From Thermoplasmata archaeon (GTDB lineage Archaea; Thermoplasmatota; Thermoplasmata; Thermoplasmatales; Thermoplasmataceae), in NCBI GenBank assembly GCA_021850505.1, contig JAJZLW010000122.1, positions 13,248 to 77,247 on the forward strand: a stretch of 64,000 nucleotides of DNA, given 5' to 3'. The translations under genes were made by a program, and so were the position numbers. This document shows positions 47,867 to 55,877 of the stretch, piece after piece (positions within the stretch are counted from its first letter, which is position 1; each line of letters starts with the position of its first letter). The notes beneath the pieces were generated by a model. The model ran no database searches and was not told the origin of the DNA. It saw only the letters and a program-made list of their open reading frames with translations.

Positions 47867-48300
47867 TTAATCCACCTCATATGTCCCTCTTTGAAAGCAT
47901 AGTAGACCACAAATAAAGGCATTAAAAGAAATATAACTGTTTCAATGAATGGCAAAAGTCCAAGTTTGTAAAAATCAAATGCCCATGGGAAAAGTAAAAC
48001 CATGTCTACATCAAAAACGACGAAAAGTAAAAGGATTACATAGTACTGAATGTTGATGAAAGAACCAAAGGATCCCCTTGATATTTCACCTGATTCATAC
48101 GGCTCCATATATGATGAATCTGAAACTTTTGGCGAACTGGCGTTCCCTGCGGTTTCAAGAATGTCTTTAGGCTTCAGGCTTATACCTTTACCCTTCTTGT
48201 ATCTGCCCTCACTTATACTCGGTAATACCATAAAGGTAGCGAACATAGCCAGAATCAGCAGAATGAGTATTATGGCTATGGGCAGGTAGCCGTAAAGCAT
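47863..48300 (-). CDS. nuoA: complex I subunit A
   Basis: A membrane subunit of 145 residues with three helices. After the first helix comes a hydrophilic loop of about 55 residues that includes YMEPYESGE, a family landmark, followed by [27 protein letters not shown], the most conserved part with its Asp/Glu residues. The loop is longer than in bacteria because of an insertion rich in Lys, Ser and Gly. It is the first gene of the operon. A TATA box at 48321-48329 (minus strand) lies 25 bases before the ATG, so the whole 12-gene message seems to begin leaderless. Confidence 0.94.
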   Translation of the reverse strand: MLYGYLPIAIILILLILAMFATFMVLPSISEGRYKKGKGISLKPKDILETAGNASSPKVSDSSYMEPYESGEISRGSFGSFINIQYYVILLLFVVFDVDMVLLFPWAFDFYKLGLLPFIETVIFLLMPLFVVYYAFKEGHMRWIK

Positions 48301-48320
48301 GTTTTCTGCATTACAAGAAG

Positions 48321-48329
48321 ATATTTAAG
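48321..48329 (-). promoter_or_regulatory. promoter of the complex I operon
   Basis: On the minus strand CTTAAATAT, centred near 48325, predicts a start at about 48300, the A of the nuoA ATG. The transcript would have no leader. Confidence 0.6.
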
Positions 48330-48379
48330 AATTTACAGGTTATTAGATTCTGATGATTAGTACCTGACATTAGATTAAG

Positions 48380-48415
48380 TCTCGCCGAGATAATCCATGT
48401 TGTTATCTGAGGCAG
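48380..48415 (-). terminator. hairpin between gatE and nuoA
   Basis: On the minus strand GCCTCAGATAA pairs with TTATCTCGGC around a 9-base loop: AGATAA/TTATCT is exact (48388-48393 with 48403-48408), with GCC/GGC outside a small internal loop. It could end the gatD-gatE message before the nuo promoter. Confidence 0.4.
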
Positions 48416-48492
48416 ATCATTTCAATTTTGTTTTCCTTTGTATTTTATGTTTGGTTATTCCCTATTTGCTTTCAAGATTTTAGCTGTGATAT

Positions 48493-50292
48493 TCATAGAT
48501 CAGCAATTGAGATCACTGTCTTGGGGTCAAATGGCCTTCTGGTCTTCTTTCGGATTTCATTCATCAAACTCCCCTGCCTGATACCGGGATTATTCTTCTT
48601 TATATTACTGATCAGATCTCTTAATTCATTCTGGCTAAGCGGTACTATCTCGCTTGATTCAGGTATGCTCTCCATATCAGATCCAGAGGAGAGAATTTCA
48701 AACCCAGCTTCCACAGAAGTTACATCCAGTCCACGTTTTACAATGCTCTGAACAAACCATATTATTTTTTCATCCTCAACCGGTTTACCTATCTTCCTCT
48801 CAACTTCCGGTATTTTCTGAAGTATTAACCTGGAAGCTGATCTGAATGGGATGAACTCTCCCAGTGCAAGGAAAATCGGCAGTCTCATGTTTGTAACAAT
48901 AGTATTGGCATCCTGTCTTGATATTCCATAATCCTTGCTTATTTTATCTATCCTCTCCTCTGCAGAAAGTCTGCCGAAATCCATCGCCTCATTTAGATCC
49001 TCTTTTGTAACGTGAAAAGGCTTGACATCGGTTTCTGGGTACATCCGCTCGGCACCGGGCAAAGGCCTCAGATAAGCCGTCCTGCCTTTGTCAGAATAGA
49101 ACCTGGTTTCCTGAAGATCGAGTTTGATGAGTTTCGTGATTCTGGAAGCAATTTCTCTTGAAAGAATGTCAGCAGTACGTTTTGTTGTAATTACTAGCAG
49201 GATGCCATCGTTCATGCCGCGTCCAGTTTTCTTTGAAACAGTTTTTACTGTTGATTCATCAATCCCGTACCCGGGTAATTCATCCGAATGAAGCACACCA
49301 CCCACAGAAAAGGCTCTTGCAATATCTGCAATCTCCTGACCCATCCTTACGTCGTCCTGCTTCAGTGTTTCGTTCATGTTCTCAAGACGGGTAGCAAATA
49401 CTCTCTTCCCCTCAGATAGACCTTTTTTGACCAGAACGCTTTCTGTGCTTTCAAAAAGATCGGAGACGTCTATAAATTCAAGATATGATCTGTTGAAACC
49501 ACCTCTTTTCTTAATGATCTCAGAGGCTCTTGCAATTGACTGCTGTCTTGAAACCTCGCTTTCAATGGCCTCCTTTATTTGAGAAAGTCTGGATATCCCC
49601 TTGATTTCGACCCTGCCATACCCCATGGAAAGATTGACATCCTGCCTTATGGAATCTGAATTCTTTGTGATAAGACCTGTTATCATTGCCGAGAGTCCAA
49701 TTAAACGTGCAACCTCGATTGCATGATCTGCACTCTTTATGTCAGGTTCCGTCGTGATCTCAACCAGTGGAATCCCAAGACGCCCAAGTGAGTATTTTAC
49801 CATCTGATCCTCTTCAGCTATCTTTCGCGCAGAATCTTCCTCCAGGCAAACAGAACTGATTCTTACTTTTCCATGTTCTGTATCAAGAGAACCGTTCATG
49901 GCAATGAGAGAAGTTCGCTGGAATCCGGAGGTGTTTGAACCGTCAATCACAATTTTCCTCATGCATTCAATATCCTCAAGAATTGAGCATTTTAGTGTTG
50001 CAGCTATCTTGAGTGCAGTTGATAGTGCATGCGGGTTCATTGGTCTGGGGGGCTCTTCATCTATTTCAACAAGACAGGTGTTGTCTGTGAGAACATAATC
50101 GAAAGCCCTGCTCCTCTCTTCCTCATAAATGGCTGCCCTGTCAACCAGCCCGGATTCACCAGATGTTGGCTTCAACCTGCGACTGATCTTTCCTGTTAAC
50201 TGATCAGTGCCGCTGACTGGACACCTGCAGAACAGTTTCCCTGTATTAAGCTGCAGGTGGACCTCGAGTCCTATTACTAGATCCTTATTCAT
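48493..50292 (-). CDS. gatE: Glu-tRNA(Gln) amidotransferase subunit E
   Basis: GatE, found only in archaea, binds misacylated Glu-tRNA-Gln and activates the glutamate for amidation with ammonia from GatD. It starts with the GatB/E signature DLVIGLEVHLQLNTGKLFCRCPVS and contains IDEEPPRPMNPHALSTALKIA, LVEITTEPDIKSADHAIEVARLIG, and the archaeal insert domain. The last 120 residues form the tRNA-binding helical tail (SRQDANTIVTNMRLPIFLAL...MNEIRKKTRRPFDPKTVISIADL). Length is 599 residues, slightly short for the family. It overlaps gatD by 4 bases. Confidence 0.96.
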   Translation of the reverse strand: MNKDLVIGLEVHLQLNTGKLFCRCPVSGTDQLTGKISRRLKPTSGESGLVDRAAIYEEERSRAFDYVLTDNTCLVEIDEEPPRPMNPHALSTALKIAATLKCSILEDIECMRKIVIDGSNTSGFQRTSLIAMNGSLDTEHGKVRISSVCLEEDSARKIAEEDQMVKYSLGRLGIPLVEITTEPDIKSADHAIEVARLIGLSAMITGLITKNSDSIRQDVNLSMGYGRVEIKGISRLSQIKEAIESEVSRQQSIARASEIIKKRGGFNRSYLEFIDVSDLFESTESVLVKKGLSEGKRVFATRLENMNETLKQDDVRMGQEIADIARAFSVGGVLHSDELPGYGIDESTVKTVSKKTGRGMNDGILLVITTKRTADILSREIASRITKLIKLDLQETRFYSDKGRTAYLRPLPGAERMYPETDVKPFHVTKEDLNEAMDFGRLSAEERIDKISKDYGISRQDANTIVTNMRLPIFLALGEFIPFRSASRLILQKIPEVERKIGKPVEDEKIIWFVQSIVKRGLDVTSVEAGFEILSSGSDMESIPESSEIVPLSQNELRDLISNIKKNNPGIRQGSLMNEIRKKTRRPFDPKTVISIADL

Positions 50293-51539
50293 CTTATTTC
50301 CACCGTTTCAGATCGCAAAGTGATCTCACCTCTCAAATCGGACTGCATTAATTTCGCAAAATTATCCGGGTCTTTCTTCAGGGCATACATGGATTTTACC
50401 ATTGCAGTTTCAGGTAGCATATCCTCTACAGGTATAGCCCCGGAGGCTGAAAGGTTCCTGCCGCTGGCATATACGTCAAGGTCCACCCTCCCGTTCAGGC
50501 ACTGTGATGTTATAACAATATGGACCCCGGAATCAGAGAGATCGCGTATTTTTTTCAGTAATGCTTCAGCAACGTGCCCCAGGCCTGTCGCCATGATGAC
50601 CACCGCCTTTTTCCCCCTGGAGAAATTCTCAAGTTCCTCTTCGGAAGATGCCGGTGTGAAATAAAATATCCCGCATCTACTGTCAAGCTGATCAAAAAGT
50701 TCGATTGAGCTGTCTGTTTTCTTTCTGATATTTTTGATATAGGTTCTGCGGTCGTTTATTCTTCCCATTTCCCCGTCCCCCATTGGCTTGAATGCATCCC
50801 TGCGGGATGTATGCATCTTTCTCGCCCTGACGCCCCTAATAAGGATGGCGGAACCATCTGAACTGTTTGCATGCATGCAGATACCGACTTCGCCTATGTT
50901 CTCCAGAGAGAACCTTATGGATGATTCGATATTTTCAAACGCATCGCTGCTTGGTCGATCCGAGCTTCTCTGAGAACCTGTCATGATCACGGGTGCAGTC
51001 TGCTTCTCGAACATGAAAGACAGGGCCGAAGCAGTATAGCTCATAGTATCGGTTCCATGGAGCAAAACAACAGCTTCGCTAGATTCCATCGCTTTCTTGA
51101 TATCATGAGATATCTTGATCCAGTGAGAGGGGGTCATGTTCTCACTCAGTATGCTATCTATTATCTCTGTCCTGAGATTGATCCTATCCTCCAGATCGCT
51201 GATTGCCTCCCTGATGAATGAAAGATCCTTTGTCGGCCTGACGGCACCGGTTGTATAGTCTACCCTGCTTGATATCGTCCCACCGGTGGACAGGAGACTT
51301 ATCCTGTGAGCCCCCCGACCTATATTAGTCTCTTCCTTGATCGTTTTTCTATGATCTTGTGAGATATCATAGATTTTGATGATCTTCACATCCGCCAATG
51401 GAAAACGGAGGTTATAACCACTGGCTAACTTGAAAACACCATACCCTGAATCCTCCTTTATGAATGTAACATACAATTCCTGACCATCGTGCTCTATCTG
51501 CAATTTCGAGCCAGAAGGTGGTAATGACTGACCTGACAT
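50289..51539 (-). CDS. gatD: Glu-tRNA(Gln) amidotransferase subunit D (asparaginase-like)
   Basis: GatD frees ammonia from glutamine or asparagine for GatE. After an N-terminal beta domain of about 75 residues comes the asparaginase fold: RISLLSTGGTISSRVDY with the first catalytic Thr, VVLLHGTDTMSYTASALSFMFE with the second Thr-Asp pair, and the lysine in SRRDAFK. MTGSQRSSDRPSSDA is also typical. Length is 416 residues. It is the first gene of the pair; together gatD and gatE replace glutaminyl-tRNA synthetase. Confidence 0.96.
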   Translation of the reverse strand: MSGQSLPPSGSKLQIEHDGQELYVTFIKEDSGYGVFKLASGYNLRFPLADVKIIKIYDISQDHRKTIKEETNIGRGAHRISLLSTGGTISSRVDYTTGAVRPTKDLSFIREAISDLEDRINLRTEIIDSILSENMTPSHWIKISHDIKKAMESSEAVVLLHGTDTMSYTASALSFMFEKQTAPVIMTGSQRSSDRPSSDAFENIESSIRFSLENIGEVGICMHANSSDGSAILIRGVRARKMHTSRRDAFKPMGDGEMGRINDRRTYIKNIRKKTDSSIELFDQLDSRCGIFYFTPASSEEELENFSRGKKAVVIMATGLGHVAEALLKKIRDLSDSGVHIVITSQCLNGRVDLDVYASGRNLSASGAIPVEDMLPETAMVKSMYALKKDPDNFAKLMQSDLRGEITLRSETVEIR

Positions 51540-51593
51540 TTTAGCACCCTTGCTTTACCGTATCACGTTCGTATAATTTATTCCATTGCCTCT

Positions 51594-52415
51594 TTATTTA
51601 AAAGAAAAAAGACCAGATGAACCTTGTGATTTGTCTCCATTCAGATTTTCAATCAGGGATATCGCATTTCTCGGTGCGTTGCCATCTGGATGATTGTTGA
51701 AATAGATGTATAGGTCTGTGTAGCTGTCTTGCATTTGTTGCACATGTTCGGATATCCGAGTAATTTCCTTTCCGTAATCATACCTGTATTTTTCCATGGC
51801 ATAGTCGTTAATACTGTTCCACGCAGCAACGTTTCTTCCGTGGAGGCGAATATATGCAAAATCAGTCTTTGAAGCAAGGGAACCCATGCCAAGATCCGGG
51901 CTGTCTATGTCCACGAGGGCGATATTCAGGTCTGATAATCTCCTGGATAAAGATGGATCAATAAATAATTCCCTGTTCCTGATTTCAACTGCATACCTGT
52001 ATCTACCGGTGTCAAGGTTTGAAAGTATTCGATAGAGGGACTCGAGCCTGTCTGCCCCAAGAAAAGGTGGAAGCTGGAATAATACTGCGCCAAGCCTTTC
52101 CTTTTTAAAAAATTCCTCAATAAATAAACGTTCGTAAGCTGTCAGATATGAAACCGCACCTTTTTCGTTGTGTAGTATAAGATCATGGGTTAATTCCTTT
52201 GGAAGCTTTATCGTGAATCTGAAGTTTGGTTTGCTCTGAACTGTCCTGATCCATGAGGAAACTGCGCCAATAGACGGTGTATTGTAAAAGGTGCTGTTAA
52301 TTTCGACAGAATTGAAAACGTTTGAATAGAAAGCAAGTTTATCCTTCGTGCCAGATGGATAGAAAACCTTCTCCCAATCCCGGTATGACCAGCCGGAACA
52401 GCCAATATAATTCAT
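51594..52415 (-). CDS. DUF72 (YecE-type) TIM-barrel protein
   Basis: 273 residues. The DUF72 signature is complete: IGCSGWSYRDWEKVFYPSGTKDKLAFYSNVFNSVEINSTFYNTPS at the start, FTIKLPKELTHD, GAVLFQLPPFLGA, YAVEIRNRELF, and FAYIRLHGRN with DLYIYFNNHPDGNAPRNA near the end. The family adopts a TIM barrel; its biochemical role is unknown, though some links to nucleotide repair or cofactor binding have been suggested. It overlaps the acyl-CoA dehydrogenase gene by 4 bases and is probably expressed with it. Confidence 0.9.
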   Translation of the reverse strand: MNYIGCSGWSYRDWEKVFYPSGTKDKLAFYSNVFNSVEINSTFYNTPSIGAVSSWIRTVQSKPNFRFTIKLPKELTHDLILHNEKGAVSYLTAYERLFIEEFFKKERLGAVLFQLPPFLGADRLESLYRILSNLDTGRYRYAVEIRNRELFIDPSLSRRLSDLNIALVDIDSPDLGMGSLASKTDFAYIRLHGRNVAAWNSINDYAMEKYRYDYGKEITRISEHVQQMQDSYTDLYIYFNNHPDGNAPRNAISLIENLNGDKSQGSSGLFSFK

Positions 52416-53560
52416 CTGATTGACTTGAGCATTTCCCTCGCTATAATAACTCTCTGTATCTGGTTTGTACCTTCATAGATCTGGGTTATCTTTGCATCCC
52501 TCATGTGTCTTTCAGCATCAAAATCTGTCGTAAAACCATATCCGCCAAAAAGCTGGACGCAATTCGTAGTGATCTCCATTGCCGCATCTGATGCAAACAT
52601 TTTGGCCATAGAGGATTCCATTATGCAGGGCTTATGGCTGTCCCATATCGATGCCGCCTTGTATGTTAGGAGGCGGGCTGCCTCTAGTTTGGTTCCCATG
52701 TCAGCTATCATAAACTGTATCCCCTCAAAATCTGATATCGCCTTACCAAACTGTTTCCTCTGTTTGATGTAGGATATGGCCTCCTCAAGGGCACCAGCTG
52801 CAATACCATTAGCCTGGGCTGCTATTCCTATTCTACCGGCATCCAGTGTTTCCATCACAACCCTGAAACCCTCGTTTACCTTTCCAACGACGTTTTCCTC
52901 AGGAATCTCGGCGTCGTCAAATACCATTTCAACGGTACTGGAACCCCTTATTCCCATCTTGTGTATGTCCCTGCTTACTTTTATCCCCTTATATTTGTTT
53001 TCAGCGACGAATGTCGTAATTCCCTTATTTCCCTTTGAAGGATCTGTCACCGCGTCGAATACAAAGAAATCTGAAATTCTACCATTTGTCACAAAAATCT
53101 TTGAACCGTTGATTCTGTATACATCACCATCCTTTTCGGCCTTGGTTCTTATTGATGCTGCATCACTGCCAGCTGATGGTTCTGTTATGGCCAGACCACC
53201 GACGCTGCCGGCAGCTATTTTTGGTAGGTACCGCCTCTTAAGATCCTCGGAGCCAAACATTAGCACTGGCTCAGCGAATAATGTAAGCGCACCATCCAGA
53301 ACAAGTGCTGTGCTGGGGCAGGCTTTCGAGAGTTCTTCTATAACCTTGATGAGGAACGTAAAACTAAGGCCGTTTCCTCCGTAAGCTTCAGGGATATAGG
53401 ATGAAAAAAGCCCCATTTTTGCCATTTCTTTAATAATTTCTTCTGGAACGGCACCATCCAAATCAATCCTGCGTGCAACCGGTTTTATCTTCTTTTCAGC
53501 AAAATCTCTCACGTAAGAAAGTATTTCCTCTTCCATGGAATTTTTTTCAGAAGTTTCCAT
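52412..53560 (-). CDS. acyl-CoA dehydrogenase
   Basis: An FAD enzyme that makes the first alpha-beta double bond in acyl-CoA oxidation. Visible landmarks are GLFSSYIPEAYGGNGLSF, LAITEPSAGSDAASIRTKAEKDG (FAD and substrate loop), KIFVTNGRISDFFVF, ALEEAISYIKQRKQFGKAISDFEGIQFMIADM, and the C-terminal GGYGFTTDFDAERHMRDAKITQIYEGTNQIQRVIIARE, with Glu of YEGTNQ as the likely base. Length is about 382 residues. I start at the ATG at 53560; a TTG at 53581 is open, but an AATAAACAT box at about 53590-53598 fits a nearly leaderless start at 53560. Chain-length preference is not readable, and the electron-transfer flavoprotein is not in the window. Confidence 0.93.
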   Translation of the reverse strand: METSEKNSMEEEILSYVRDFAEKKIKPVARRIDLDGAVPEEIIKEMAKMGLFSSYIPEAYGGNGLSFTFLIKVIEELSKACPSTALVLDGALTLFAEPVLMFGSEDLKRRYLPKIAAGSVGGLAITEPSAGSDAASIRTKAEKDGDVYRINGSKIFVTNGRISDFFVFDAVTDPSKGNKGITTFVAENKYKGIKVSRDIHKMGIRGSSTVEMVFDDAEIPEENVVGKVNEGFRVVMETLDAGRIGIAAQANGIAAGALEEAISYIKQRKQFGKAISDFEGIQFMIADMGTKLEAARLLTYKAASIWDSHKPCIMESSMAKMFASDAAMEITTNCVQLFGGYGFTTDFDAERHMRDAKITQIYEGTNQIQRVIIAREMLKSIR

Positions 53561-53599
53561 AGAGGATGATATTGAGATCAAAAATAATGTTTATTGAAA

Positions 53600-54175
53600 T
53601 TAATAGTTTTTTAATTCTGCCTTAAGTGTGGATAGAAGATCTTCTGGGATCCTGACGCTTTCGTTGAATTCCCTGTGTCTTGTTTCAATGAATGCGTTCC
53701 TGCATGACAGAAATTTATTCATTTCAGATTCATTGAAAGAAAATTTAAGATATTGGAGTGTTGATTCCAGTACGTCAGTGGATCTTCCCTCTTCAGGTGT
53801 CGCACGGATAGATATATCATCGAACGAAATGTATACAGTCTTTTCAATACCGGCAAGTCTTGGTATGTTCTTTATCATTGTTTTTTCATCGGGGAATTCA
53901 ATGAACATTGTCACGCTTAGCTCGTTTTTGCCAGGAAGGATTTCACTGTAGATTCTTATTAGATCCTCTATGTCTTCTGTATTCTTTATCTTCTCAAGAT
54001 ATATCATTTCATTTATCTGGTTTATGACTATTTTTGGCGCCTCAAAAAGAAAACTGAATGTCTTGGTCGATATTCTTCTGTTTTTCTCTAATTCTATGAC
54101 AGTTCGATTCTCCTTGTCCCTGATCTTTTCATATTCTTCAGGGCTGAAGAGATCTTCCTGTTTTATTTTGTACAT
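53600..54175 (-). CDS. DUF3501-family protein, partner of rubrerythrin
   Basis: 191 residues. The pattern YEKIRDKENRTVIELEKNRRISTKTFSFLFEAPKIVINQINEMIYLEKI matches DUF3501, a family usually found beside rubrerythrin and an Fe-S oxidoreductase gene in bacteria. Here it follows rubrerythrin after 20 bases on the same strand, but the Fe-S gene is absent. The second half has an ITMFIEFPDE strand and ends with a helical tail. No metal motif is obvious. Its function is unknown; the genomic link points to peroxide or oxygen defence. Confidence 0.8.
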   Translation of the reverse strand: MYKIKQEDLFSPEEYEKIRDKENRTVIELEKNRRISTKTFSFLFEAPKIVINQINEMIYLEKIKNTEDIEDLIRIYSEILPGKNELSVTMFIEFPDEKTMIKNIPRLAGIEKTVYISFDDISIRATPEEGRSTDVLESTLQYLKFSFNESEMNKFLSCRNAFIETRHREFNESVRIPEDLLSTLKAELKNY

Positions 54176-54195
54176 ATCGACACCCTTGATTTATA

Positions 54196-54612
54196 TCAAT
54201 GTAGTTCTGCAAGTGTCTTTTCGTATTTTGCCGCATGGGACTTTTCTGCTTTGGCAAGCACCTCGAACCAGTGGGCTATTTCCTCGAATCCCTCATCTCT
54301 TGCTGTCTTTGCAAAACCAGGGTACATCTGGGTAAACTCATAGGTCTCGCCAGCAATGGCAGATTTCAGATTCTGTTCTGTTGTGCCTATTGGTTCTCCG
54401 GTTACCGGATCCCCAACCTGCTTGAGGTATTTCATGTGCCCGAAAGCATGCGATGTTTCACCATCTGCAGTCGACCTGAAGACAGACGCTACTTCCTGGT
54501 ACCCTTCCTCGTCTGCTGCCAGGGCGAAATAAAGGTATCTTCTGTTTGCCTGGCTCTCTCCTGCAAATCCTGCTTTAAGATTTTCAAGCGTTTTACTGTT
54601 TCTCAATTCCAT
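54196..54612 (-). CDS. rubrerythrin (di-iron domain only)
   Basis: Rubrerythrins reduce hydrogen peroxide using a di-iron site in a four-helix bundle. The iron ligands are in place: Glu in LKAGFAGESQANRRYLYFA, Glu...His in VFRSTADGETSHAFGHMKYL, Glu in SAIAGETYEFTQMYPGFA, and Glu...His in WFEVLAKAEKSHAAKYEK. At 138 residues it lacks the rubredoxin tail (no CxxC pairs), so electrons must come from a separate carrier. The ATG at 54612 is preceded by GGTGTGATC and an ATTTAAAATATAAA box near 54635-54650. DUF3501 follows in the same operon. Confidence 0.95.
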   Translation of the reverse strand: MELRNSKTLENLKAGFAGESQANRRYLYFALAADEEGYQEVASVFRSTADGETSHAFGHMKYLKQVGDPVTGEPIGTTEQNLKSAIAGETYEFTQMYPGFAKTARDEGFEEIAHWFEVLAKAEKSHAAKYEKTLAELH

Positions 54613-54676
54613 TCTGATCACACCAAAATTACATCTTTATATTTTAAATCTTACCAATAAATAGAAGGTAAAATGC

Positions 54677-55843
54677 CTATACGTAATTTGCAAACCTGCC
54701 TGCTACCGCAAAGATACCCACATACCTCGGCACCTTGCAATTGCCTGAAAGATCATATTCATGCTCTCCCATTTTTATTTTAAGCGGCCTGGTCAGAGTA
54801 ATCTCATCCTGTCCATCCAGAAATATCTTTGGTATTGCTTCAATAAGGGGATCAAATGTTTCTAGCATATTGATTGGTATCTTGGTAACAGCAAGGCCCG
54901 TCTTGCCATGAAGACTCCCTGGGAACCTGATCAGGCGATGAAGATCAGTGGTGACAGGTTCATCGATTTCGCATTTCATTGAATCAATTTTGGATCTGGC
55001 AACAAAATCTGCCACCCTGAAGTCTCTTTCACTCATGATCCTGTATTTCTCTATACCAGCCCTGGAGAAAAGATCGATCTTTTTTATTGTTTGGGAAGGA
55101 AACCTGACAGGTTTTTCAAGGCTGTCCATATAATTCTGTAGAATCTCTTCCTTTTTGAAAATCTGTTTTAATATATCAGATTTTGTCCCGTCCAAAATGC
55201 CGGAGAATAAATCTGTAACCTCGGAATCAGCGATCTCGAACCATCCCCTCAATGTTTGCTTTGACCCTTCATTGACCTGTTTCAGATTTTCCAAAGTAAC
55301 ACCTTCCCCCCTTACAAGATTGGATATTTCCCTTCTTGCGTTTGAGTCAAGTGGGTAGATTTTATCTGCCTGCACATGAACATGGTAGCCACGCCCGCCG
55401 GAGAAAAATAGTTTGATGTTTTCATCGGGTATGCCCATGAGATCAATCAGGAATCTGTTAATCAATCTGAGCGTGTGCTTCTTCACCTCCTCCAAAATCT
55501 GCTCGTAGGTCATTTTTGATGCTCCCTCGATGTGATCTGCATCGAGGTCAAATATCAGCTCAGCTCCCTTCCATTTTTTTTCCTGCATTGATCGCTTAGT
55601 TGGAAACTCATAGTATGCAACGCTGTGATACAGGTGCCTCGGGGTGACATCAATCAGGAATCTTTTCAGGTCCTGCCTGCCATGGAAATCCCTGTGCCTC
55701 ACCATGGAGCCATCAAAAGGTATAAAGCCAATTTCCCTGGATCTTAGGAGGTCTGGTACCTCAAGTTCCTCATTTATATAATAGGACTGAAACAGTCGTT
55801 TTAACTTAAGATCTGATTCTTGCAATTTTGGTTTGTTATTCAT
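54677..55843 (-). CDS. priS: DNA primase small (catalytic) subunit
   Basis: PriS makes RNA or DNA primers for replication as the catalytic half of archaeal primase. The metal-binding Asp pair lies in ELIFDLDADHIEG (about residue 97), and the SGGRGYHVHVQ motif (about 152) binds nucleotide. Also seen are REIGFIPFDGSMVRHRDF near the start and TDLHRLIRFPGSLHGKTGLAVTKI later, all typical. Length is 388 residues. It is a single gene, back-to-back with the sedolisin gene with 34 bases between start codons. The large subunit PriL is not in the window. Confidence 0.95.
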   Translation of the reverse strand: MNNKPKLQESDLKLKRLFQSYYINEELEVPDLLRSREIGFIPFDGSMVRHRDFHGRQDLKRFLIDVTPRHLYHSVAYYEFPTKRSMQEKKWKGAELIFDLDADHIEGASKMTYEQILEEVKKHTLRLINRFLIDLMGIPDENIKLFFSGGRGYHVHVQADKIYPLDSNARREISNLVRGEGVTLENLKQVNEGSKQTLRGWFEIADSEVTDLFSGILDGTKSDILKQIFKKEEILQNYMDSLEKPVRFPSQTIKKIDLFSRAGIEKYRIMSERDFRVADFVARSKIDSMKCEIDEPVTTDLHRLIRFPGSLHGKTGLAVTKIPINMLETFDPLIEAIPKIFLDGQDEITLTRPLKIKMGEHEYDLSGNCKVPRYVGIFAVAGRFANYV

Positions 55844-55847
55844 TAAT

Positions 55848-55857
55848 CATATTAATT
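55848..55857 (+). promoter_or_regulatory. TATA box of the sedolisin gene
   Basis: CATATTAATT, centred near 55853, predicts a start near 55878-55879, right at the GTG start codon. The gene is probably read from a leaderless message. Confidence 0.5.
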
Positions 55858-55877
55858 AGATTTGCATTTCGGGATGT

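Noticed and set aside
48301..48492. Small gene between gatE and nuoA
   Set aside because: No frame with a start and ribosome binding site; only the hairpin and the nuo promoter can be supported.
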